Below are positions 47,901-58,349 of a DNA stretch of 64,000 bases, one piece after another. Where the stretch lies: the NCBI RefSeq assembly GCF_018320785.1, contig NC_054873.1, forward strand, positions 23,650,196 through 23,714,195, given 5' to 3'. Numbering within the stretch: position 1 is the stretch's first letter; each line of letters starts with the position of its first letter. The translations under genes were made by a program, and so were the position numbers. The DNA comes from Cheilinus undulatus (taxonomy: Eukaryota; Chordata; Actinopteri; Labriformes; Labridae). The notes beneath the pieces are model-generated. The model was not told the DNA's origin. It saw nothing but the letters and a program-made list of their open reading frames with translations, and did no database searches.

Positions 47901-50900
47901 GATTCAAAAGTCATTGGAGCCTCTCCCTCGCTACTCCGTGCATCTGCCATTTTCATGCAGTGGAATCAAGCAAGCGAGTGGAGCGCAAAGTATGATGGGT
48001 ACGCATGGGCTGATGAGAATTGTAGTTCCCGCATCCATTAGTTCTGCTCCACTAAAAAACGACACTTTCTGCCCCATGTCCGGGACAGTATTTAGACACT
48101 TCTAATGCTGTGGTACTGCGGTACTATCAACTTTTACACCCCTAGTAAATAGTGTATAACTTCCTGTGTCCAGCAGGTGGCGCTTTCGTGAGATGATCCT
48201 GATACTGTTGTCTTGGCAAAAAAAAAAAAAAGTATTGACTACAAATGTTATCAGAGGTTGAAATTATTAAGTATCAAAAAGGCATTATTCTTTTAATTCA
48301 AATGAATTAGATTAACGTCCTGTTGGTATTTGGGTTTAGGTCCAAAGGGGCTTTTGAATAGACACAGAATATATGCCTTGCGTGTTTCATGATCTTGGCT
48401 TAAACGGGCTGCATGGCTGATTTTTTTTTTGTTTGTTTGTTTGTTTTTTTTAATGTGTGGGGGGGTGCCACTTAACCAATAAGCCACCCTTGAAAAAAGT
48501 ACTTCCTGTTTGATGGCATTTACCGTATTGTCATGGTGAAAGGGTTGGAGGCAGGCCTTTGGGCTGTTCATGGCAGTGTGGTAAGATCTTGAGATGCCCC
48601 ACATCAGTTTTGAGAAAGATCTGATCAACCACCATAGAAATGAGAAATAATGATTCAGCAGAAATAACTTCTTGTTGTTCTTGTTATGGTTGAATTAAAA
48701 TTTAAAAGTATATATGTGTTCAGGAGGGGACCCTTGTCATGCACGTTAATCCTGTCTAGAATATCCCAAAAATTGCTGAAGTCAACTGATAGAATCCCTC
48801 AGATTAATTTGTTAAAGTGTGCAGCCTGCCCATCAGCAAAAGAAGCAAAAAATTGACCTTTAACTGTCGTGAACGTATTTCCCATATATTTAAGAGGGTG
48901 GTACCAAGAAACCTTTTTTTTTTTTTTTTTTTTGTCTGGACATTATATATGTACACTGATTGTAATATGTATGACCATATCACGAAAAATGGGAGTACTG
49001 CATTTCTTAGAATGAAAAAACATGGTGCATGACCTTGAACTTTAACTCAGTTCTGTGTTCTGGGATATTCTGTCTGTGTCATAACAGTGTGGTTTGTGGC
49101 AGAGAGAAGATGCATAATAAAAAAAAATCTACTTCACAGTGGTAACTTGCATCTAAACCCAACACTACTGTAGCCTAAAGACTTAAAGAACATGTGATGC
49201 CAGACTTTGAAGAATTTTCCCTCACATAGCACCGTAACTTAACTTCCTTACACACAAAGAAGAGTGGTGTGCCTGAGCTGTTTTTGTTTTCTCTTTTTTC
49301 CTTTCCTTCAGTAACGATGCAGTCTGACAAAGGTGACATTCCTTTTTCAAGGAAGTAGGAACACATGATTTGCTCCCCTGTCTAGCTTGTTTAACCCTTT
49401 TACAAACTAATAATAATTCATTCAACTTCTGTTTCACTTTCTGGTGAAATTCATAGTCATATGAAATCTTGGCATGAAAATTATAATAAGCCATGCATAC
49501 ATGAAAAGTCTGAAGTAATCAGTGATGCAGTTTGTACACCTGTGGAGTCCTGTGAGGCTTTTTCAAGCTTTTCTTCCCCCTCCCTCTACTCTGGTTGGGC
49601 CACATGTTATCTGATGAAAGCAGAGCAGTCACTGCTTCAGCCTGCTGAAGTCAGATCAGTCAGGTAGAGTTGCTGTATGGGCAGGAAAATAGGTCCCCTT
49701 GTTGTGTTAACCTTTTGAGTAGGTTTTGAGAGCATGCTTCACTTTCCACAACCTTAAATGTCCTTTTGGGTTCAAACAGTGCTGAGGAGATGAACAACAG
49801 TCAGCTGACAGAGCTGGAGGAGGACATACAGCAGCAGCTTACTCGGACGGAGGAAAGGGTGAGAGAGGAGGTAAGAACTAAACCCACAGTATTTAAAGTT
49901 GAAGATTACTCTTGAGAATGTAGGGATTCCAGATAAGTTGTGTATGATATATGAAGCATTATTTTATCTGTAGAAAGAGGAATGATCTAAAAGAATGTAT
50001 ATATATTCATAGGAAAATAAAATCATCTACTCTTTCTTTGTTGTTTTCTGTGAGTTACCTGCATATTTGTGGTGTAGTACACAGAGCAGACTACACGTCT
50101 CCTCACAAAGAGCCTCTGTGGAGTCAGATGAAAGCCTCTCTTAAGGCCCAAGCTAGACTACACCTCCTTACTGCTTTGGTTTCATGTGTGCAGGAACGTA
50201 GGAAAATGGAGGGGATTTTGGCGTCCATGCAGAAGAAGCACCGGAACGAGGTCACAGACTTGCATGCAACTGTGGAAAAACTATTACAGGTAGGTTTTTC
50301 ACACATTAATTTTCTTTGTTTTTTATAGTGATCAGGTTTTATAAAATGGCCTAATGTTTTATTGCTGCTGTACCTCAAAGACAACACAACAGCTCCTACA
50401 TGTACAGCTCTGGCTATCCCAAAAGTTTAAAATACAAATCGTGCACATGCGCTGCTTTTGTGCTGACACGCTAGCTACGCTAAGGGGGACATGCTATAAC
50501 ATCTTCTCTGCCAAAACAAGCTTTTGGTGTGGCTCTTCGCTCTTGTTTTAAAAAAAGAAATGTGGCTACCATGGCAGCAGCCCTTGGATAGACTTTGGCA
50601 GACCCCGCCCATAATGATTGCAAATCTATGCAGAAGCAGACTGGGAAAAGAGCAAAAACATGTTTTCTGTCAGGGAAAGCTTTCAGTGTTCCCCTTTGCC
50701 TTTGTGACATGTTGTCAAGTTCTGACAAAACCAGTGCTGTGGCTAGGTCCAAGCTAATCACTCCACTAACAGCCATTGTAAACAACCACTTACAACTAAC
50801 CCTTCCCCATAACTATCACATACTCATGCTGAAGCAGGTTGGCAGGAGATCGAAAACATGTTTTCTGCCTCAGAAAGCTTTCAGTGTTGCCCTCTGCCCT

Positions 50901-53900
50901 TGTTTTACTAAAGACACGTCCAGTTCTGGCACTGTGGCTAAGTCCGAGCTCATTACTCTACGAGCAACCATTGTATACAACCACCCACACAACAACTAAC
51001 CTTTACCCCATAACTATCACACACTAATGCTGAAGCAGAAGAGTGAAAACATCTTTCACATCATGAAAGGTTTTCAGGGTTGTTTTTATTTTTATTTCAT
51101 ACAGAAATGTGGTCCTGTTCTAGTAAAACTGGCGCAATGCAAAAGCTATATCCGAGGTAATCACCACAGACGGCTTTCAGTATAAGTACACCCAGGCCAT
51201 AGTGCAACTCTGTATGTATGGCTCTGAAAGCATCGTCACCACAGCTGGTCTGTAGATGTCCCAATCTTGGCTAAATCTTACTAAGTGCAGAAATGAACTC
51301 AACAACATGTACAATTATTTAAAAAATGTTTCTGTCGATTTCTGTCGTCAGAGACAAGAGGACACTGACGTCAATCAGTCAAGGGAGGAGATGGATCGAC
51401 TGAACAAACAAATCAGTGATCTTTCTCAGGTATGGAGTGCTTCTCTTAATTAAAGACACAATAGGTTTGTTGTACAGAAATGTTCCAGTAATTCACCATA
51501 TCTCTTCACAGGAAAATGAGCAGCTACGGGCATCTCTGCTTCAAGCTCAAACAAACATTGCCATCCTGCACTCAGACCTGGACAAGCTGAAGAACATGTA
51601 TACAGACCAGAAAGCTCAACATGAAAGGTGAGGCCGCATCTCAAAGCTCAGCTCAGCACACATATTTTTATAACAAGCATGATCCAGTATCATTCAAGAA
51701 ATCTGCCTTTGATTTTTTTCTTGTTTTTGTCTTTCTTTTTTTTTGCAGAGAATCAGAAGACTTGAGGAAAATGATTGTAGAATACCAATCCTATGCCAGT
51801 CAGATTCAGATCCTCCAGTAAGTCTTTGTACACTTAAACTGTTGTGCCATCTAGTGTGAAAATTTAGGGAGTGAATTGATTTAAAAATAAAAATACAAAC
51901 TACTTAGAGAAGTAATGTCAGCAACAGGATTAATTTTATTCTTTTTATGCTTCTGTGTTAAATTGCATCTCATTCTCCACCCTGCCAAGTTTGATTCAGA
52001 TCATACTGGTGTAAAATGCAAATGTTAGTGCACTTATCTGACCTCAGTCTTGTGTTTTCTTCAACCTGTCGTTAGGGAAACGAACAAAAACCTGTATGAC
52101 AGTAATGACGGGCTTCGCTCTGCTTTGGCCAGTGAAGCTGTTGCAGCTAAAAGGAGGGTACGTCTCTTAATGCTGATGACACATTTCCTCATATCCTCTG
52201 GTTTTACATCAGATAAAAGCTGACAGTAAATTGTTTTCACTTTGTTCAAGTGTAGGGTTTCCTCTGACATTCCTAATCTGTTCTACAGCTGTCTCCCCAA
52301 AATGAAATCCCTGCCCGCAGGATGAAACCGCTTCAACAGAGCACATTCAACCACGGCAGGTATATCAAGTTCTTAACACACCTCTGTGAATCTGTGGATC
52401 GATCTCAGTGAATTAAATTGTCACTGCTAAAGCCAGTGTGTGCCTGCTCTTTGTGCAGCTCAGAACTGGATTCAAGCAAAACGTCCTACTCTCACGTGGC
52501 CTTTTGGGCTGATAAGTACCTGGACAGTGGAGTGTCCCTGCCAATGGAGATGGCTGACAGCGCAGGCAGCGATTACGACAGCGACGACAATAGGAGCTTG
52601 GCAGAGACTGTTCATCACAGTTACTCGTACGTCCCGTCAGAGGTGGAGGTCAGAACAAGTCAGATTTGAATGGTTGCTCAAAAACTCAAACCTGTTGTTG
52701 TGGTGTGACTTTAAAGAAAAGTATATTTATTCTAGGTATCAGAGGTGAAATCTGAAGCTACTATACCAGCGACTCCAAGTAGGGCGGGCTCTATTGCGTC
52801 ATCACTGCGGAGACGTTTGTCTGCATTTTCAACAAAGGTAAAATAACCTCAGAAAACTGTGTTGTCAGGACTTAGTAATCGTTTGATAATTTATTGTCAT
52901 TCATACCTTCAGTGTGACTCTTTGGACAGTGACTAATACTGCCATCTATAAATGAAACTTATTTCAGTGCTTTATGTCCGCACATGCTCCAGATTTATGC
53001 AATGCATGAGAGAAAGGATGTAGTTGGATGTCAGGTGCCTCCAATGGGTGTGATCAGCACATGACTGGTTACTGGCTGTGTCAGATGATCTGATCTAGAA
53101 TCAGCGAAGTGTTGCCTAATGAATACATACAGTGTCAGTATACTGCATGGGTCATCAATAACATTTGTATAAGGATCAGATTTTTCTTTGACGGACACCT
53201 TCAGAGCCATACTTTAAAATACAGATTTTTTTTTTTTAAATTGTTCTTATTAACAAATCTCTTCAAAAAGTTTTTCATTCTTTCAACTGTACATAGTTTT
53301 TAGCTTTTAGCAGTGAGATTGCCTAATCTGCAGGCAACCACAATGGCCAAATGAGATATTTTGGCCACATATTTCTGGGTTTGTCATTGCCATTACTGGG
53401 TTTGATGCTAATATACTGTTTCCTGGTCAGTGAAGAACACATGTAGGATTCTCAGGCAGGGAAAAATTAACTCTTACAGATCCTGAAGCATAAAGTTGAC
53501 ACAGAAAATGCTGCTTTAATCAAAAATAGACTGATGAGTAGCTGTTTACCATGCATAATATTTGCTTCTTATTAGCTGACAGGTGGATTTTTAAAAAAAT
53601 GATCAAATGTTAAGTAATTCCTGATAAAACTGCTTTAATCTCAATTGTTTGTGGGGTTGATTTGATTGCTGTAGGGGTTTAAAGAAAGAAAAGACACCCT
53701 TAATATGCAACATAAATTTTCCTTTGCATATTTTCTGAATTTGGTAGTCTTTTGGAGGCAGGATGAGAAGCTGGGGGGGGGGGGCTGATGTAGCCCCCTG
53801 GGCTGCCTTTTGATGATCAGTGGTATCTGGGACAAAGTGTGTCCCCTCTGGACAAACAAGTTTCATTCAGAATCCTAGCTTATATGGAGCGGTTTACATT

Positions 53901-55217
53901 TAACCCTCCTGTATGTATAAATATTTTTAGATTCTGTCCAAAACAAGAGTTGTGTGTCTTGGGCCTGCATTGTATCATTCACTAATATTCCTCCTGATTA
54001 ACATGAAAAAAAAAATCACCCTAAGGTCCACTTACTTGGTTTCTCTAGAGCTCTTAGCAAAATGATAAACATACAAGTTCCTAGTAAACTAAATAAATAC
54101 CAACTGTGGTCATTTCTTCATAAAATAAGGTAAACTTTTAATCGTTTTCCACCTTGAAGCCCCTAGAAGCAGACATAGAGGAAACGGGAGAACCTGCTCC
54201 AATGTACCGTCTGGTTTTAGCTGGAGACGCAGGATCTGGAAAGTCCAGTTTTCTGCTGAGACTGACACTAAACGAGTTCAAAGGAGACATCCAGACAACA
54301 CTGGGTTAGTGCAGACACATTACATTTCATTAAGCATTAATAATCTCTTTTTATTTTAGATTTCTTATCAGCCTCTTTTGTCTTAGGAGTCGATTTCCAA
54401 ATGAAGAAGATGCTGGTGGATGGACAGATGACAAATCTGCAGATATGGGACACAGCTGGACAGGAGAGGTGCTGAACTTTATCAACCTATAAAAACTGTT
54501 TCCATAATGTGTTTTTAAATACCGTATTTTATGCCTTTGCTGTAGGTTTCGGAGCATCGCCAGGTCTTATTTTCGGAAAGCTCATGGCGTCCTACTCCTC
54601 TACGATGTGACTTCAGAGAGCAGCTTTCTTAACGTCAGAGCGTGGGTGGATCAGATCGAGGTAAGTGTTAAATTTTGAATCGTGACATAGAGTGACCCAG
54701 TACTAAAAGCAGGAATTTATTCCAGCTTTGTTTTTATTCAGGATTCAACAGACGAGAAAATCCCCATGTGTGTTATTGGAAACAAGGTGGACCTCCGGGA
54801 GCTGCTCCCAGAAAAAAAGTGTGTGAGCAGCATGCATGGAGAGAAGTTGGCAAAGGTGTGTAACTTTTCATACCACCTGATGAAAATGTGTTTATCCAGA
54901 CGCACAACCACCCAGGTGTGTAAATAAACTGAACACACTCATGTATGACTACACTTTGCTCTCAGACGTACGGAGCCTTGTTCTGTGAAACCAGCGCCAA
55001 AGAGGGAACCAACGTGGTCGAGGCCGTGCTTCACCTAGCCAGGTAGGAGGCCAGAGGGAGAAAGTCTGAGTATTAAGTGTTTTTCCTCTTCTTAAGATTA
55101 TTTTCATCTCTCCATAGAGAAGTGAAGAAAGGTTTCAATCAGAGGCGTAAGTCAACGTACTCGCAGCTCAGACTGAGTCCGTCCAACCAAAAGAAGGGTC
55201 AGAGCAAGTGCTGCTGA
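41969..55217 (+). CDS. rasef: RASEF-type protein (Rab45-like): EF-hand, coiled-coil and Rab GTPase domains (17 coding exons)
   Basis: Exons: 41969-42282, 44555-44707, 49780-49870, 50194-50289, 51352-51429, 51512-51627, 51749-51817, 52076-52157, 52289-52359, 52459-52648, 52736-52837, 54160-54304, 54387-54468, 54546-54660, 54742-54855, 54966-55042, 55118-55217. Joined: 1995 nt, 664 residues, in frame throughout, all GT-AG. EF-hand loop 1 is residues 14-25 and loop 2 is 48-59; loop 2 has Lys at position 12, where the family has Glu. Residues about 105-340 are a coiled coil ([29 protein letters not shown] match human RASEF as remembered). An acidic/serine-rich linker covers about 340-465. The G domain has the P-loop GDAGSGKS (476-483), DTAG (524-527), NKVD (582-585) and ETSAK (614-618). 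The protein ends in CC, for geranylgeranylation. The family acts as a large Rab in membrane traffic. It could be a rasef paralogue; symbol given on best match. Confidence 0.92.
42506..43183. mobile_element. hAT-like MITE of the 'GTGGAAAGTAA...GTACTC' fish family
   Basis: The left end CAGGAGTGGAAAGTAATTAG, then GTACTTTTTTGAGTACATTT, and a right part rich in TTTACTTTTACTTCTACTTAA resemble a very common teleost non-autonomous element whose consensus begins CAGTGGTGGAAAGTAAC. The right boundary is approximate and no target duplication was resolved. It lies in rasef intron 1. Confidence 0.6.
43184..44554. other. rasef intron 1, remainder: no feature seen
   Basis: AT-rich intron DNA ending in the acceptor TTCCTCAG at 44554. 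Nothing supported. Confidence 0.4.
44708..46685. other. rasef intron 2, first part: no feature seen
   Basis: Short frames (44913-45125, 45440-45655) without family signature. Nothing else is supported. Confidence 0.4.
46686..47110 (-). pseudogene. Degenerate non-LTR retrotransposon reverse-transcriptase fragment
   Basis: The minus-strand frame 46805-47098 contains [19 protein letters not shown] followed by a VVER segment. This corresponds to the WC-x-NxLxLNxxKT-E pattern found after the catalytic YxDD block in Rex1/CR1/L2-type LINE reverse transcriptases. The adjoining frame 46686-46901 continues it (ALQYVT) after a frameshift. It is a broken 3' fragment with no endonuclease or start. Family level is uncertain. 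Confidence 0.65.
47370..48144 (-). mobile_element. hAT-type element with BED-finger transposase remnant
   Basis: The left end TAGGGATGTAACGGTAT and the right end TTTTACACCCCTA are inverted. Flanking 8-mers TAAAATAG (47362-47369) and GTAAATAG (48145-48152) agree at six of eight positions. Inside, on the minus strand, is a remnant of a BED-zinc-finger hAT transposase. The element is 775 bp, so most of the transposase is deleted. It has landed in an older dispersed repeat. Confidence 0.8.
47633..47845 (-). pseudogene. BED zinc-finger fragment of a hAT transposase
   Basis: The 70-residue frame begins [20 protein letters not shown] and goes on [16 protein letters not shown]. The C-x2-C pair and the following HHH form a BED-type zinc finger, the N-terminal DNA-binding module of many hAT transposases and ZBED proteins. 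The RNase H-like catalytic domain and dimerisation domain are missing, so it is a relic. Confidence 0.75.
48914..48933. repeat. Poly(T) run of 20
   Basis: A homopolymer within rasef intron 2, following the dispersed repeat. It may be the tail of a reverse-oriented retroposon or simple slippage. Confidence 0.8.
48934..49779. other. End of rasef intron 2: no feature seen
   Basis: Ends in the acceptor GGGTTCAAACAG at 49779. Nothing else is supported. Confidence 0.4.
50440..51200 (+). repeat. About 200-bp tandem repeat, three to four diverged copies, in rasef intron 4
   Basis: The phrase GAAGCAG recurs at 50633, 50831 and 51032, giving periods of 198 and 201 bp. In each unit it is followed by AAAACATGTTTTCTG or a variant, GAAAGCTTTCAGTGTT, and then CCATAACTATCACA near the end. 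The segment before 50633 looks like an older partial copy (CCAAAACAAGCTTTTGGTG) and the unit after 51032 is truncated near 51200. No open frame is conserved between units. Confidence 0.8.
52838..54159. other. rasef intron 11: no gene seen
   Basis: A 1.3-kb AT-rich intron between the linker-coding exon and the first G-domain exon. It has a (G)n run at about 53774-53784. The minus-strand frames near 53603-53866 depend on that run and are not called. Confidence 0.45.
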
Positions 55218-55745
55218 CAAAAGAGGGCGGAGCTAGTGAAACCAAGGAGCAAAGAAGAACCAAGTTTTTTAATTTTGAGATGAAGAACATCTGCTTTCAA
55301 GCAGGAACATTTTTAATCTTTGAATTTTCAAGCTTTGAATGTTTTTCATGGATGTTATTTTCATGATCAAAATGAAGATTTCCATTGTTGGGAATTGTAC
55401 AGGCATCAATACAAATGTTTAAAATGTAATCATACTTTTATTTTGTTAGGTTTTTAATTTATTTGGTTGAGAAATTAGTGTAAATAAATGAATTGAATTC
55501 AATATTTTTGCCAGGGACAAAAGTGCATTATGTTTATTATTTGAGGGTGACACAAAACAAGAGAAAAAGTCTGTATTTTTAGACTTTTTTATTAAGCATC
55601 ATTGTGAGCAATATAACTTTGCAGTTTCAACACCTTCATCTATCAGATCGGATGTTAACTGATCTTCATTTTTGTGGCATTTAAAGGGTTATAGATTTTT
55701 CATAAAGTTATTTTTTGTAGTTTGAATAAAGACTTCACAAAAGTT
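55218..55745 (+). other. rasef: rasef 3' UTR
   Basis: From the TGA at 55215-55217 to the poly(A) signals. AATAAA occurs at 55483-55488 and 55725-55730. The second, followed by a T/G-rich stretch (TGTTTGTTCTTTTGGG), is the more likely main site. Short and AT-rich. Confidence 0.65.
55725..55730 (+). terminator. rasef: rasef polyadenylation signal
   Basis: AATAAA in TTTGAATAAAGACTTC with a downstream T/G-rich element. An alternative upstream hexamer lies at 55483-55488. Confidence 0.65.
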
Positions 55746-55803
55746 CTTTTGACATGTTTGTTCTTTTGGGAATCTGTGATATCAGAATATTTTCCAGGAC
55801 ATA

Positions 55804-55809
55804 TTTATT
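55804..55809 (-). terminator. Possible polyadenylation signal of the fkbp8-like gene
   Basis: AATAAA on the minus strand (TTTATT on the plus strand), about 300 bp after the fkbp8-like stop codon. It is the first such hexamer met past the stop. If used, the two convergent transcripts end less than about 100 bp apart. Confidence 0.4.
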
Positions 55810-56106
55810 TAAAATGACAAATGTAAATGTGAGCTTTTTGTAACAAAACAGAAGTGTTTGGATGAGTAACTGTCAGAAACATCTGTCATTTACCATCAGA
55901 TATGTCTCCTCTAATTGAAGAATCACTGATCGCTGTATAAACACTCAGCTCCATTTTTCTACAGTGTGAGACTCTTCCTCATGTCTCCTCAGTAGAAAAT
56001 AAACAGTTGACATTCACATGACTACAGAAGACTGGTGGTCAAACCCTGCACATGAAAAAAGGAGGATGGTGATGAGGCTAAAGACGATGGCTTCCTGCAG
56101 AGGATT

Positions 56107-56426
56107 TTAGTTTTTGGCGGTCAGAATCATTGATGTCACTAAGCTGCCCAAGGCCACAACCAGAGCTCCCAGTATAAACTTCCAGGAGATCCCCTACAAA
56201 AGAAAAACACAGAGAAACATGAAATCAAGTCTGCTGTCACCAGTATTAAACATAGTGAGACTGCTCTTTGTCTGTTTGTTTTTACTGTTTGTTCCTTTTT
56301 TCTAGAAGGGATCAGGAAAGGTGTGATGTTGTCTCCGAGCATCTCGGCTGGTTTAGGTTTCCACTCTTGAATGTCTTTCCCTCCTGACTGCCGTTTGACC
56401 AGTTTAGATAATTCAGCGTGGATCGC
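56107..56426 (-). CDS. FKBP8-like (FKBP38-type) protein, last two coding exons only
   Basis: Exons on the minus strand: 56426-56286 (47 residues) and 56193-56107 (28 residues plus TAA), joined in phase 0 by a GT-AG intron. The first reads AIHAELSKLVKR, matching the end of the TPR region of human FKBP8 (TIHAELSKLVKK), then an AEMLGDN segment like human KMLGNPS. The last exon reads SWKFILGALVVALGSLVTSM and ends LTAKN, close to the human tail anchor ([20 protein letters not shown], ending AARN). FKBP8 is an inactive-or-conditional prolyl isomerase co-chaperone that binds Hsp90 and BCL2 and is anchored by this C-terminal helix in the outer mitochondrial and ER membranes. The FKBP and TPR exons were not found in the window. 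It may be fkbp8 itself or a fish paralogue, so no symbol is given. Human sequence quoted from memory. Confidence 0.8.
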
Positions 56427-56863
56427 CTGAAAACAAAAAAAAAGTGCAATAAAAATGTTTGGTAACAAGGACCTTTTTGTATTCAAAGAGAACCCTGCAT
56501 TTGGAGACTTATTGACCTTATTGGATTAACAATATTTTTTATGTTTGTACAAAGAGATACATTTGGGTTACATTTCAGGTCAACATTTTTGGAAAATTTG
56601 AAATGTAGATTCAAATGGAGGCTTCCATTGTTTTGCAATGCATTCTGGGTAGTTATGTTGATTTTTGCACTATGCCTTTCCCCACATATTTCTGATTGTG
56701 CACACCTAAATCTACATAACTAACTTTTTCTTCTTACTGTCCCCTTCACTTAGACTATTCTTGGGCTACGTCAAAAAGACTTTAAGGACCACACTCCACA
56801 GGATGTAGACCAGTTCAACCATCATGCATCACCACCCAGCATACATTGCACAACAATGGCAGT
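56427..56863. other. Intron of the fkbp8-like gene: no feature seen
   Basis: Sequence upstream (in the minus-strand sense) of the AIHAELSK exon. It should be intron. No TPR-coding exon is visible. Confidence 0.4.
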
Positions 56864-57305
56864 CAGGAGCATAGCTAGAAATTTTGGGCCCCTATAAAGA
56901 ATATTACACAGGGCCCCCCTTAACCAGCTAGCCAAGCAGAAATGTTGCATCATTTTTACCAATATCTATGCATTAAAATATTTTCCTAAACCATAATTTC
57001 CCAGTGAAAGAGCAATATTTTTACTGTGGTTAAATTAAATTTACTTGCATTATTTTGCAGTGCTGGACTATACTATTTGGACATTTTTAAGGGAAGAGCA
57101 GTGGCCCCCAGGTATTTTATTTCCCGCTATTTGATACAAATTTCAGTCTGTTGACTGATTCATTTAGTTGCTTTTGATTCAATAATGACACTAATTACTA
57201 AGAAAAAATAAATAAAAACACACTTTTCATTGCAGGCTTCTCAAGGGCCCCTCCCTGCTGTGGGCCCAGGTAATCAGTACCCCGTTTCCCCCCTGTGCTA
57301 CACCC
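56864..57305. mobile_element. Possible MITE with GGGCCC-rich ends
   Basis: The left part CAGGAGCATAGCTAGAAATT runs into TTTGGGCCCCT, and the right part TGGGCCCAGG leads to CCCCTGTGCTACACCC. These are imperfect inverted copies, and the interior is AT-rich. Both flanks contain ATGGCA (left ends 56862, right from 57308), which may be a decayed target duplication. Family not recognised. Confidence 0.4.
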
Positions 57306-58341
57306 ATTATGGCATGTTGGCCTACATGTGAATCTACTGTAGTCTACAAAATTATTTAAAAGGTGACCAATTAAAGCAATACACTCATTTCAAAAGTGGT
57401 TACATTTGTCTGTGTTTGTTTTAAACCTAACACACTGATAGTTTCAACTTCATCTGAAGACTTGTTAAAACAACAAAATCCTCTTGATTTTTAACAACTT
57501 AACTTGGCTAAGTAAAGCACAAAAGCAATGGTAGAGTCACTTTGGTAGATCAGTTAGAAACATATCCTCTTTTTCATACACACTGAAAAATGTGTTTAGT
57601 TATATTTGTTTGACACATTCAGTGGTAGAGCAAAGTGAAAATAAGACTAGAAAGGACTATCATCACAATTCCACTTCATAAAAATCTTAATTGTTCAGTG
57701 AATCATAATGATTGCGTAAGTAACGATCACAAATACATACATAACAGTAATTGTGGACTAAGTTGTGGGTGACTGTGGATAAGTTGATCATCTCATTCAA
57801 AAGGTTACAGGCTTTATGATGGACCGTACTCAGGTTGAACTTTGGGACTAAAAGCTGGCTCATTTGGTTGCATGATTGCGCAGGAATATATTGAAGTGTA
57901 GGGATGGAAAGATTAAAAGTCAAATTTACTTCAGTAGAAGTACAATTGCCGTTTGTAAATCTGTAGATAAATGAAAATCTGGCAGGTACACTCATGAAAT
58001 AAATGCATTGCAAACATTATAGATTAAGCTACGTTTCATTTGTAAAACTCAGGGGTCAGCTATGTATTCTACAAGAAGATACACGAACAGTGGCTTACTT
58101 TAGCTTTTTTTCTTTAGCTAAAGCTAACATAGCTACATAGTAAGCATTACTACATTAGCCAGTGTAGCTGCATTAGCTTTAAGTACATATCAATCATTGT
58201 TTCTACCCAACAATGATATGTAGATAACATAGCTTATGTAGCTTACATAGCCAGCAATAGCTTTGTAGCTTCTTTTGTACAGACATCCTTATGCTTTAGC
58301 TTTAGCTACATTAGCTAAGTTATCATTTGTAGTTCTATTAT
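57306..58341. repeat. AT-rich DNA ending in a TAGC-rich low-complexity block
   Basis: No exon seen. From about 58090 to 58341 the words TAGCTA, ACATAG and TTAGCT recur many times, including self-complementary runs such as TTTAGCTAAAGC, so the block could fold extensively. The hAT element at 58350 inserted into its edge at a CTACATAG site. Confidence 0.5.
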
Positions 58342-58349
58342 CTACATAG

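Larger units (their letters stand above)
47301..48890. repeat. Dispersed teleost repeat (GGGCTGCAAGCAG ... CAGGTGGCGCT), split by a hAT insertion
   Basis: The left part AGGGCTGCAAGCAGCACTG and the right part CTTCCTGTGTCCAGCAGGTG followed by GCGCT match two halves of a very common teleost dispersed repeat as I remember it. They are separated by the element at 47370-48144. The right part continues to a block with GGCCAAAGCCTGCCTCC-like sequence on the minus strand near 48560. Outer borders are approximate. Confidence 0.45.

Noticed and set aside
52440..52748. 102-codon alternative frame over a rasef exon
   Set aside because: It is a shadow of exon 52459-52648, whose true frame keeps the spliced reading frame.
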